DNA from: a virus
Virus record (IMG/VR): IMGVR_UViG_3300032018_000013
Coordinates: 1 to 32,173 of that record
Reading direction: 5' to 3' (one strand)
DNA: 32,173 nt
Positions 16,366 to 22,988 of the stretch are shown here, piece after piece; the stretch's first letter is position 1; each line of letters begins with the position of its first letter. The notes beneath the pieces are model-generated. The model did no database searches and was not told the DNA's origin. It saw nothing but the letters and a program-made list of their open reading frames with translations. The position numbers and the translations under genes are program-made.

Positions 16366-17076
16366 TCTTCTGTAGACGCCTTATTTTGGTCTCAGACGGA
16401 GTCTTTTTCTTGGGTATGGACAACACATCTATATATAGGCGGAGCTTCCTTCCTAGGCTAAAATAAGCCGTTTTTCGCTTGGCTTGGATGTTTGGTTTAT
16501 GAGCATGCTAAGCTCACTTCCTGGAGCAAAACAAGCTGTTCTCAGACGGCTTTTCTGAAGCATATGTGCTCTCTCCTGGGTCGATTATGTGCTCCGTATT
16601 CGGGTGCTTTCCCCTGGCTCGAATTTTATACTCATTCTGATGATCGTTCTGGGCTTGGTTTTTGTGTGCTCACTCTGGAGCAATCTAGGGCTTGTTTTTG
16701 TGCATCCTGACGTGGGTCTTCTCTCTTGGCACAATTGTTTTTTGCCGTCTATTGATTCTCTGCTCTTCCGGATGCTCTTCTCTCGCCTGCTTTGTCTGTG
16801 CCTTCGTAATCGATGCCTTTTCCTAGCGGAGCGTTTTCTCTCTGGTGAACATTCTTTTCTTGGCAATAGGTATCCTGATCGGTGCTCCGGGGTGCTCTAT
16901 CGAGTGTTCTATGTGTCCTGTTGTGGTTTAGCGCTATTCTCTAGTCGATCGATGCCGTGGTGATGTCTCTCTGATGCTGTTCCTTATTGCTGTGCCCTGG
17001 ATGTGGTCGATCAGATATCTTTCTCTTGGTTTGCTCCTGGGCTGAAAAATTTTTTATTTTTTATATGAAAAAATAC

Positions 17077-17110
17077 TTGACAAGTTGTTTTGTGCTTGTT
17101 ATATGTCAAG
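17077..17110 (+). promoter_or_regulatory. Early promoter P1 with overlapping operator dyad
   Basis: TTGACA at 17077-17082, a 17-base spacer and TATATG at 17100-17105 form a sigma-A-like promoter preceded by an A/T-rich block (17046-17075). CTTGACA (17076-17082) and TGTCAAG (17104-17110) form an inverted pair with a 21-base gap, so a dimer bound there would cover both promoter boxes. The same arrangement recurs at P2. Transcription should start near 17112, about 48 bases before the ATG. Confidence 0.75.
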
Positions 17111-17159
17111 TGTCGTTAGAAACAATAACCAACTAACCAACCAACCTTAGGAGGGTAAA

Positions 17160-17783
17160 ATGAAACAGGTTGCTATGTTAAAACACGTGAGCTGGAGACA
17201 CGGTGCTGTTGGTGGTAGGATAGCCATCTTTGCAAATGAGGATGGTTACCTGACTTTCAAGCCCATTGGGGGTAAAAACCCTCCAGTGGAGATTACTTAC
17301 GCTATCCTTGATGCCGTTCTTGGTCGAAGATGGCGCCGCATGGCAGAGGAACTCTTCCGCCGGAATACCAACCCCTGGCGTGTAGATGTGCGCCAGGGAA
17401 TGAGTGGTTGTCGGGATCTCGCAACCCGGCGGCTCATTGATGAACGGTTCGCTGAAATCAAGACCACGGCAGTCATCCACATTTCAATGTTCTGGAAGGT
17501 GCCGGGTTTCTCGGGTTATTTAGGGGAACTCGCCCCTATACTCGCTCGTCTGCAGGAACTCTATCCGCAGGTGACAGCCCAGGAGACGGAACCTGACCTG
17601 TGGGAGGGAGAGCTTGACGGCTCCTCATTTGAGATTAAAGTGCTGGAACCCCCGAGTCTGCGAGGTTTTCAGTCGGTAGATGACACGCCTTACCTCGGGT
17701 TGTGGAGCCCGGGGGAAGATGATTCCTGTCCCGAAGGTTCTCCGCTGGCGGAAGACTCTCTGCCAGAGATTGAGATAGTTTAG
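17160..17783 (+). CDS. Unknown early protein in its own transcription unit (207 aa)
   Basis: A 207-residue protein preceded by promoter P1 and a GGAGGG site and followed by a strong terminator, so it is expressed as a single gene, probably first on infection. It has a short Gly/Ile N-terminal part (GGRIAIFANEDGYLTF), a basic helix (GRRWRRMAEELFRRNTNPWR, about 55-74), a middle with Trp/Phe turns and an acidic, disordered C-terminal tail of about 25 residues. Arginine codons are mostly CGN, unlike the AGA/AGG-rich genes after 21.3 kb, and GC is higher by eye. No domain is recognised. The setting suits a host-takeover or anti-defence protein, which is inference. Confidence 0.7.
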   Translation: MKQVAMLKHVSWRHGAVGGRIAIFANEDGYLTFKPIGGKNPPVEITYAILDAVLGRRWRRMAEELFRRNTNPWRVDVRQGMSGCRDLATRRLIDERFAEIKTTAVIHISMFWKVPGFSGYLGELAPILARLQELYPQVTAQETEPDLWEGELDGSSFEIKVLEPPSLRGFQSVDDTPYLGLWSPGEDDSCPEGSPLAEDSLPEIEIV

Positions 17784-17792
17784 TTTTGACCA

Positions 17793-17824
17793 GGGCTGGG
17801 ATCTTCCCAGCCCTTTTGTCTTTT
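17793..17824 (+). terminator. Intrinsic terminator of the first early unit
   Basis: GGGCTGGGA (17793-17801) pairs perfectly with TCCCAGCCC (17805-17813) around a three-base loop, followed by TTTTGTCTTTT. It lies ten bases after the stop of the 207-residue gene. This is a textbook rho-independent terminator for rightward transcription. Confidence 0.92.
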
Positions 17825-18690
17825 GCCCCGCCTGAGGGGATTGAGTTTTGCTCTTTGACAATACAACAGCCGAATGCTGAATCTGCCCCGTGACTTCCGC
17901 TAGTTTATCCCGGTCTCATAACTGTTCCTATCCTTGCAAGCTTCCCTACGGGCTGAATTACTCTCCCAGAGATGCTCATTATACGCCTCACACTAACCCA
18001 ACCCGCAAGCAACGCTATTCCTGTCCTGCCTATTCTTTCTCTCTCGGATGAGAATATCCGCTTTTGAATCCTGTCCGGCATACCCAAAAGGATGTTCAAC
18101 CTCGCTCTTCAGACGTCTGTATACTTTCTGTGGATCTTCCTGTTCGGGATGTCTTCCGCCTAGCCGATAGCACCGCCTGCTTGTTCGCCTGCCTGTGTTC
18201 CCGGTGCTGAATCGATACCGCTGGTTGCCCTGCCCGAAAGGACTGCGACAAATGGTCTTTAGGACTGGGTCTTCCCTGGCTCCTGGTTGCCGTTCCTGCC
18301 TGGTGGTCTATCCGCACCGCTCTTGGGGGATGCTCTGGTCTACCCTTGGCTGTTCCTCTGGATACCCTGGCACGTCCTCGCTGTTTTTCTTGTGCTGTTC
18401 GACGTGAGGTGACAGCGGCAACGTAAGGTGACAAAGGCAGTGTAAATTAGGAGGTCGGAGCGACTTGCTCGCATCGCTTCCGGAAAGCCCACCAGCTTGC
18501 CCTTGGCCGCTCCTCTGGACACCCGGGCTCGTTCGGTCTGCTTTTTCTGCACCCTTTGGCGTAAGGTTCCAGCGGCAATGTAAGCGGCAGTGTAAAGAAT
18601 GAGCGGCAGTTCGGATTGTAAGCGGCAGTATAAGCGGCAGTGGAAAGTGACAGCGGCAGTGCAGAAAAAATTTTTGTAAAAGCATAAAAA
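17825..18690. other. Non-coding, A-poor stretch with a diverged 100-bp duplication
   Basis: No frame with a ribosome site was found. The + strand is T/C/G-rich like the right arm of the control region, and a CCTAGCCGATAG site lies at 18159-18170. About 100 bp are present twice with divergence: from about 18343 (CCCTTGGCTGTTCCTCTGG) and from about 18499 (CCCTTGGCCGCTCCTCTGG), each followed some 70 bases later by AGCGGCAA-GTAAGG-like sequence. Minus-strand frames across it (18096-18434, 18340-18552, 18447-18707) are Arg/Leu-rich and lack ribosome sites, so I do not call them. Confidence 0.5.
18571..18664 (+). promoter_or_regulatory. Array of six AGCGGCAGT motifs upstream of P2
   Basis: AGCGGCARTG-like sites start at 18571, 18583, 18602, 18620, 18633 and 18652, with a further copy at 18414. 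Intervals are 12, 19, 18, 13 and 19, so paired steps sum to 31 bp, about three helical turns. The array ends about 35 bp before the -35 box of promoter P2. Such phased repeats normally bind an activator or repressor. The protein is unknown; the HTH protein at 25092-25418 is one candidate. Confidence 0.65.
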
Positions 18691-18696
18691 TTTTTC

Positions 18697-18730
18697 TTGA
18701 CAATCAATTCAGGCTGTTGTATATGTCAAG
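18697..18730 (+). promoter_or_regulatory. Early promoter P2 with the same operator dyad
   Basis: TTGACA at 18697-18702, a 17-base spacer and TATATG at 18720-18725, with CTTGACA (18696-18702) and TGTCAAG (18724-18730) again 21 bases apart. Similarity to P1 extends from the upstream GCAGAAAAA-TTTTT block to the AGTGT after the -10 box and the AACAA/AACCAA leader. P1 and P2 are therefore duplicated copies, while the 17-base spacers differ. P2 probably drives the long early and replication operon. Confidence 0.78.
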
Positions 18731-18773
18731 TGTAGTCGTTAGGTAGTAACAACAACCAAAAGGAGGGCTAGAC

Positions 18774-19157
18774 ATGAGTAAAGCTGATGTTTTGAAGGGA
18801 AGGTTCGGGATTTTGGAGCTCTGGAACGTCACGTTAGTTAACACAACTCCTCACCCGATTAGTGTGCTGTTACAGGGCGAGGTCGCGGAGATCCCAGCGG
18901 CCAAGCAACCATTGCGGTTACGGGAAGAAGTAGAGTTCACAGGAATTGCGGGGAACATCCCGCTCTTTCGGAAAGAATTCATCCTGGAGGATAACCTACC
19001 TCCAGAAGACGAATCTGGCGAGGTCTTATTCATAGTTCCCGCCCTAGTCGCACAATTGCTCAGACGACATCGGCGAGACTTGGTAGTCCCGCATGAGTTC
19101 GTGCGAGATGCAAACGGCAACATAATCGGTTGTCGAGGTCTCGCCTTTATAAACTAG
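18774..19157 (+). CDS. Conserved phage protein of the NxTPHPI...IIGCR type (127 aa)
   Basis: A 127-residue protein with two conserved ends: LVNTTPHPISVLL near the N-terminus and FVRDANGNIIGCRGLAFIN at the C-terminus, with LFIVPALVAQLLRRHRRDLV between. This combination marks a small family common in phages and some bacteria whose activity is not established as far as I know. It has an AAAAGGAGGG site and is the first gene after promoter P2. A 13-bp inverted repeat follows its stop. Arginines are coded by CGN, as in its early neighbours. Confidence 0.65.
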   Translation: MSKADVLKGRFGILELWNVTLVNTTPHPISVLLQGEVAEIPAAKQPLRLREEVEFTGIAGNIPLFRKEFILEDNLPPEDESGEVLFIVPALVAQLLRRHRRDLVVPHEFVRDANGNIIGCRGLAFIN

Positions 19158-19170
19158 TCTAATCTAGCTC

Positions 19171-19232
19171 AGGAGAGCGACTTTCGGGCTCGGACATACA
19201 AACATACCACCCCACTCGGAAGTCGCTCTCCT
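19171..19232 (+). terminator. 13-bp inverted repeat after the 127-residue gene
   Basis: AGGAGAGCGACTT (19171-19183) is perfectly complementary to 19220-19232 around a 36-base loop. No U-run follows, so this is not a classical terminator. It may be a partial terminator, an mRNA-stabilising stem or an RNase III-type processing site separating the first gene from the rest of the operon. Confidence 0.4.
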
Positions 19233-19233
19233 A

Positions 19234-19250
19234 GAGCCTAAAAATGGCCT
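19234..19250 (+). repeat. 17-bp intergenic repeat, copy 1
   Basis: GAGCCTAAAAATGGCCT occurs here and again, identically, at 29759-29775. It contains a short GCC/GGC stem around TAAAAAT. Both copies are intergenic, lie upstream of a small gene and are preceded by CTCT-C. The function is unknown; a protein-binding RNA hairpin or DNA site is possible. Confidence 0.6.
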
Positions 19251-19280
19251 GAATGGAGTGATGACCAAAAGGAGGGTAAG

Positions 19281-19508
19281 ATGTTAGTAATCATTGCACG
19301 AACAGATGAACAAGACTCGCTAATTGCAACCGATAAGGTGACTGCATCTAAAGGACGACTGGGGGTGTTCCTGGCCAGCAATTGGGATGCATCGCCTAAG
19401 GTTGCGGAATGTGTTGCTAGGTTTCTTGAGTGCGAGTCCGTTGATGAGGTAAGAGAGAGAATCGAAGCCGGGGACTACAAGGTAGTTCCAGAACTGACAA
19501 TATTGTAG
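19281..19508 (+). CDS. Small hypothetical early protein (75 aa)
   Basis: A 75-residue acidic protein with an AAAAGGAGGG ribosome site. It has an N-terminal strand (MLVIIARTDEQ), a central loop and a helical end (KVAECVARFLECESVDEVRERIEAGDYKVV). No family is recognised. It lies between the 127-residue protein and the P-loop/RecT pair and is probably co-transcribed with them. Confidence 0.65.
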   Translation: MLVIIARTDEQDSLIATDKVTASKGRLGVFLASNWDASPKVAECVARFLECESVDEVRERIEAGDYKVVPELTIL

Positions 19509-19530
19509 TTAGACCAAAGGAGGGTCGACC

Positions 19531-20280
19531 ATGTTGGAGTATCGTCTGAAAGACGTGAATATTAGGAACTTTTTTACCCTTAGCAACCTCTCTTTCGCTC
19601 CCGAAGGCAAACATGTTCGCATAGTCGGTCGAACGGGAGCGGGTAAAACCACAGCAATTGGAGCCATCCTGCATGCCTTCTCCTGGGTAGATACAAAAGG
19701 GCACAAGCGTGTTCCCGGCGCTGTGGTAGATTTTACCCTAATGGGAGAAGAGCGTCCAGAAATACCGGTGCATCCTGCCTTGGTCTTCCCACAGGCACAC
19801 GAAGGGCATCCCACATTGCTTATCAAAGAGATTCTATATCCACAGCTAAGCAAACTCGAAAGCGAACTACGCAAAGTTAAAAGTAAAATCAAATTTCTGA
19901 ACGACATGGCGGAATATCTAGAGTCATGCGAAACTGTCCCACCTCTTCGTATTACAAACGAGAGAATTGAGCTTATGAAGCAATTAGACAAGCTTTATGT
20001 GGATATTGACCAATACAGGCACGTGTTCGAGGCGGACCTCTTGTTCGTAAAGTGGAATGCCTACAAGGACTATCATTATCTCTCCTATGCCGAGAAGGTG
20101 GCTCTCTTGTTCAATTGCATCTACGATATAGAAGAGCGGCTAAGTGTCAGGTTTTTCAAGCTTGTAGACGACGGCGAGAGACTAAGCCCGGAATTTATTG
20201 AGAACATCAAGAAAAGGTGGCAGATTATTTACACCTGGAAGGAATACAACGAGGACTTGAAAGTAATGGTGGAGGGTTAA
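19531..20280 (+). CDS. P-loop protein, SMC/RecF-like N-terminus only (249 aa)
   Basis: The protein opens like an SMC/RecF/RecN-type ATPase: a strand leading to LKDVNIRNFFTLSNL, then Walker A GRTGAGKTT (residues 33-41) and AIGAILHAF. A charged helical stretch follows (about 105-135, LSKLESELRKVKSKIKFL), then more helices. No ABC signature, Walker B or C-terminal lobe is visible, so it lacks what a complete ATPase needs and may act as a dimer or with a partner. It directly precedes recT, separated by two bases. A recombination role beside RecT is likely by context. It could be a cut-down relative of the ATPases that accompany phage recombinases. Confidence 0.6.
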   Translation: MLEYRLKDVNIRNFFTLSNLSFAPEGKHVRIVGRTGAGKTTAIGAILHAFSWVDTKGHKRVPGAVVDFTLMGEERPEIPVHPALVFPQAHEGHPTLLIKEILYPQLSKLESELRKVKSKIKFLNDMAEYLESCETVPPLRITNERIELMKQLDKLYVDIDQYRHVFEADLLFVKWNAYKDYHYLSYAEKVALLFNCIYDIEERLSVRFFKLVDDGERLSPEFIENIKKRWQIIYTWKEYNEDLKVMVEG

Positions 20281-20282
20281 CC

Positions 20283-21023
20283 ATGAGTGGGAACATTGCG
20301 AAGTTGAATCAGTTGTTGGCAACCCCGAGCGTTAAGCAAAAATTCGTGGACGCTCTGGGCAAAGAAGCGGGCTCCTTCCTAGCTTCCTTAGTAGAAGCAT
20401 ACTCCAACACAGGGCTCAAAGATTGCGATCCTGGGGACGTCTTACGAGAAGCCCTAAAGGCGGCGGCTCTCAAGCTCCCGATCGTTTCTTCCCTTGGTTA
20501 TGCTTATTTGATTCCCTACAAGCGGGGAAACAAGACAATTCCGCAGTTTCAGCTTGGTTATCGGGGGCTGATCCAGCTTGCTCTTAGATCTGGCCAATAC
20601 AAGCGCATTGCGGTTACAGAAGTCTACGAAGGCGAGCGGATTATCAAAAAGATAACGGGCGAGATCGAGAAGCAAGGCGAGCCTCTTAGTGATCAAATTG
20701 TTGGGCTTATCGGCTATTTCCAGCTCAATTCTGGTTTCGAGTGTTGGGATTCCATAACCAAAGAAGAGGCAGAAGCACACGGTAAGAGGTTCTCTAAATC
20801 GTTCGACAATCCGAGCTCACCTTGGCAGACTGACTTTTGGGCTATGGCCAAGAAAACCCTGCTCAAGCGGATGTTATCAAAATATGGGCTTATCTCTGTT
20901 GAATTCGTCCAAGCCTTAGCACAGGACAAGGAGCCCGAGACAGAGGAGAAGGAAGAGCTTGAGTTTATAGACGTAGATTATTCTGAGATAGAGGAGGGTA
21001 AAGATGAAGGTCGAGAAAGTTAA
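20283..21023 (+). CDS. recT: RecT-family single-strand annealing recombinase
   Basis: A RecT-type protein of 246 residues from the ATG at 20283, which follows GGAGGG; a longer frame from 20217 has no site. Landmarks are the CDPGDVLREALKAAALKLP region, SLGYAYLIPYKRG, FQLGYRGLIQLALRSGQYK and the late PSSPWQTDFWAMAKKTLLKRMLSKYG segment, all standard for the family. RecT anneals complementary strands and promotes strand exchange in phage recombination and replication. The C-terminal 30 residues are strongly acidic. No exonuclease partner (RecE/YqaJ type) is adjacent; a P-loop protein precedes it instead. Confidence 0.92.
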   Translation: MSGNIAKLNQLLATPSVKQKFVDALGKEAGSFLASLVEAYSNTGLKDCDPGDVLREALKAAALKLPIVSSLGYAYLIPYKRGNKTIPQFQLGYRGLIQLALRSGQYKRIAVTEVYEGERIIKKITGEIEKQGEPLSDQIVGLIGYFQLNSGFECWDSITKEEAEAHGKRFSKSFDNPSSPWQTDFWAMAKKTLLKRMLSKYGLISVEFVQALAQDKEPETEEKEELEFIDVDYSEIEEGKDEGRES

Positions 21024-21252
21024 AGCTTATGTCGAGGCGATAGAGAAAATGTTCGGTGAGGAGGAAGTCGTCTCTGTCGAGATGAACGAGTTCGTGGTCA
21101 AGGTGGAAACCACCTGGGATGTCTTTGTAGAGCATCTCAAGACCAACGACAGGGCAGAATGTTACGGCAGATTCGACAAACAGAATAGCCAGTTGATTCT
21201 CTCGTTTAGGTGTGACGACGGCTTTGTCCTAGTGACTAAAAAGCAGATCTAG
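21004..21252 (+). CDS. Small hypothetical protein after recT (82 aa)
   Basis: An 82-residue acidic protein overlapping the end of recT by 20 bases, with a GAGGAGGGTAAAG ribosome site. It has an N-terminal helix (KVKAYVEAIEKMFGEEE) and then alternating strands (VVSVEMNEFVVKVETTWDVF, LILSFRCDDGFVLVTKK), giving an alpha-beta layout. Coupling to recT suggests a recombination accessory protein. No family is recognised. Confidence 0.6.
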   Translation: MKVEKVKAYVEAIEKMFGEEEVVSVEMNEFVVKVETTWDVFVEHLKTNDRAECYGRFDKQNSQLILSFRCDDGFVLVTKKQI

Positions 21253-21261
21253 TGAGTAAGA

Positions 21262-21281
21262 CCCCTCCCGTCTGGGAGGGG
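21262..21281 (+). promoter_or_regulatory. GC-rich intergenic hairpin before the clamp gene
   Basis: CCCCTCCC (21262-21269) pairs perfectly with GGGAGGGG (21274-21281) around a four-base loop. There is no U-run, so termination would be weak. The left arm is also complementary to the GGAGGG ribosome site just downstream, so the hairpin could influence translation of the clamp. An almost identical hairpin follows the clamp gene. Confidence 0.5.
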
Positions 21282-21309
21282 AATAACCAAGCAGAGGAGG
21301 GTTGCTGTG

Positions 21310-22419
21310 ATGAAATTCAATACGAAAGAACTCGTCGAAACATTGACAATCATGAACAAGATGGACAGAGGAACTTTCTCCCATTCTGAATTTGTATTCC
21401 TGAGATCAAGAGACGGGATAACTAAGCTATTTAGAATGAACGGCCATACAGAGATTGTTACAGAATTTCAAACAGACAATATCGACTGTGATGTGGCGGT
21501 TGAAAGAAAGGGCTTGCTGAATGCTGTCAAAGAGGTAGGGAAAAAGAATTCTACTATAACATTGGAAGTAAACAAGGACAATATGACCATGAAAGTAGGT
21601 AACTTTGTGTTGAAGCTCATCGATTCCTCGGACATAGTCTATCATGTGCACAGCGACATCCAGATGTGGCAGTTCCCTGTAGAAGAGCTCTCGAATGCAT
21701 TTAACCATACTATCCATGCCGCAGGATGTGAGAGTGTCATGAACCCTAGCGTCATACACATAGTAGATGGAAAGAGGTTGTATGCATCTGACAATTTCAG
21801 GCTTGCAATATATGATATGAAGGAGTCTCTTGGCACTACCGAGAAACTATGCATTCACAGCTCCTCGGCTAAGTTTATTGCCGATGCTGTTGGTATAACG
21901 AAGGCGAAAACCGGGGATATCGGCGTCACGAATGATATGCTGGTGGTGAGAATAGGAAGACATACAATCGGAGTATGGCTGAGGGACTACATTCTTCCGG
22001 AATACGACCTGATACTGGCAAAGGAGCATAAAACTGTGGTCTATGTAAATGCTCATGACATGATCAATGCGTTGAAGCAAATAAAGAAAATCAGCAAGGC
22101 GGATTATGTCCATATTGAGATGGATCCAAACAACTCTGCCAGAGAACTCACCAGCGATATATACTTCACCGATAGCATACGTCTATTCTCTCGTGATACC
22201 GATGGAACTATTACCGCATCGATCGATGTTCCGGTAACGTTTGATGATAGAGAAAACGAGCGGGTGGAGAAGATATTCAACATACAATATCTGCTGGATG
22301 CTCTAAAACCTGTGGAGAAAGAAATAATTAGCCTATCTGATCCTGGAGCTGATAACGGCTGGATCGATATATATGGTTATCGCTATCGGGTCATGATAAT
22401 GGGCGCTGAGTTGTTGTAA
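21310..22419 (+). CDS. DNA polymerase sliding clamp (beta subunit, DnaN-like)
   Basis: A protein of about 369 residues with the three-domain plan of bacterial beta clamps: KFNTKELVETLTIMNKM at the start, a central SDNFRLAIYDM (like the S/TDxxRLA motif) and LPEYDLILA, and a last domain ending in YRYRVMIMGAELL, the usual position of the C-terminal clamp motif. Beta clamps encircle DNA and tether polymerase. Phage-borne copies are uncommon, and with no polymerase in view this one probably serves the host polymerase or a phage polymerase outside the window. I take the ATG at 21310, eight bases after AGGAGGG; the GTG at 21307 is also possible. From here on Arg codons are mainly AGA/AGG. Confidence 0.85.
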   Translation: MKFNTKELVETLTIMNKMDRGTFSHSEFVFLRSRDGITKLFRMNGHTEIVTEFQTDNIDCDVAVERKGLLNAVKEVGKKNSTITLEVNKDNMTMKVGNFVLKLIDSSDIVYHVHSDIQMWQFPVEELSNAFNHTIHAAGCESVMNPSVIHIVDGKRLYASDNFRLAIYDMKESLGTTEKLCIHSSSAKFIADAVGITKAKTGDIGVTNDMLVVRIGRHTIGVWLRDYILPEYDLILAKEHKTVVYVNAHDMINALKQIKKISKADYVHIEMDPNNSARELTSDIYFTDSIRLFSRDTDGTITASIDVPVTFDDRENERVEKIFNIQYLLDALKPVEKEIISLSDPGADNGWIDIYGYRYRVMIMGAELL

Positions 22420-22429
22420 GAAACAAAAA

Positions 22430-22449
22430 CCCCTCCCGAGTGGGAGGGG
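22430..22449 (+). promoter_or_regulatory. Second copy of the GC-rich intergenic hairpin
   Basis: CCCCTCCC (22430-22437) and GGGAGGGG (22442-22449) form the same 8-bp stem as at 21262-21281; only the tetraloop differs (GAGT versus GTCT). It follows the clamp gene by ten bases and precedes an AAAAGGAGGG ribosome site. The pair flanks the clamp gene and may isolate its message or set its expression. Confidence 0.5.
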
Positions 22450-22478
22450 CAACCAACCAAAAGGAGGGTCATGGTCGG

Positions 22479-22988
22479 ATGTTTGAAGATAATATAACAC
22501 ATAGCAGGGAGGAAGTCAACAGTATGTTTGAGCATGACATGGTGCTTTTCACTAAGAAAGAGTATGTCCCTGAGCTTGCGGACGTTGTAAAAGTGGTCAA
22601 GGATAAATCTAATACCAGGCACATTCCCGTCTTTCGTGGAAAATCCAGTCTGGTCACAGATGAGAAATGGCTCCAGAGGTGGTTAGATGAGCACTCTCTT
22701 CGTCTGGAAGATGTGTTTGAGAAATGGGAGCCTTTCCCGAAAGAAGGAAGCGTGGAGAACCTAGACAGCATAGAAGATCTGTTCAACCTTGCTGGAGACA
22801 GAATCCTTCTAGATGTTGCGCCTCAATTCCAAGCTAAGCTTGGTGGTAAGCAAATAATTCTTCTGAAGGGAGGTGAGAAACAGAATGCAGGTATAAGAGA
22901 GATGTATCCAGGGGAATTGGCGTTAATTCTCAAAGGCGACGGTGTAAAACTTAAAGACGTGTTTACAAGATGGAGGGTATGGCAATGA
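22479..22988 (+). CDS. Hypothetical protein with two similar halves (169 aa)
   Basis: The frame continues upstream to 22440, but that stretch covers the hairpin and the ribosome site, so the ATG at 22479 is the plausible start. The sequence is acidic, with two comparable segments: LRLEDVFEKWEPFPKEG near 78-94 and VKLKDVFTRWRVWQ at the C-terminus, each after a Leu/Gly-rich stretch. This points to a duplicated alpha-beta unit. No family is recognised. It overlaps the next gene's start by four bases. Confidence 0.6.
   Translation: MFEDNITHSREEVNSMFEHDMVLFTKKEYVPELADVVKVVKDKSNTRHIPVFRGKSSLVTDEKWLQRWLDEHSLRLEDVFEKWEPFPKEGSVENLDSIEDLFNLAGDRILLDVAPQFQAKLGGKQIILLKGGEKQNAGIREMYPGELALILKGDGVKLKDVFTRWRVWQ

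Larger units (their letters stand above)
14872..17076. other. 2.2-kb non-coding, repeat-rich, skewed region; origin/control candidate
   Basis: I find no frame here with a ribosome site and protein-like composition. Composition is strongly strand-biased: bases 15181-15240 contain 29 A and 10 T, while 16801-16860 contain 8 A and 25 T, the switch falling near 15.6-16.0 kb. The region contains two palindromic 23-bp repeats, a duplicated 34-bp repeat, many copies of a TTTTCC-TNCCTAG motif that are inverted in the left arm, short tandem GAAACTAT repeats near 15530-15550, and CTTGACA/TGTCAAG half-sites at 15915 and 15974. It separates the leftward late operon from the rightward early operon. An origin of replication with divergent leaders is the best reading, but neither is proven. 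Confidence 0.55.

Noticed and set aside
16492-16963. Plus-strand frames of 72 and 124 codons in the T-rich part of the control region
   Set aside because: No ribosome site, start codons are GTG or isolated ATG, and the hydrophobic Leu/Phe/Cys-rich sequence is what T-rich DNA gives by chance.
18092-18163. 23-codon hydrophobic plus-strand frame beginning ATGTTCAACCTC
   Set aside because: AAAAGG directly abuts the ATG with no spacing, and the surrounding T/C-rich DNA makes hydrophobic chance peptides likely.
18096-18707. Minus-strand frames across the duplicated stretch (Arg- or Leu-rich)
   Set aside because: No ribosome sites, three frames are open over the same repeats, and composition follows the AGCGGCAGT array. 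A decayed gene is not excluded, so the duplication is listed as a finding instead.
20217-20282. 22-codon N-terminal extension of recT
   Set aside because: No ribosome site at 20217, it overlaps the P-loop gene, and GGAGGG correctly precedes the ATG at 20283.
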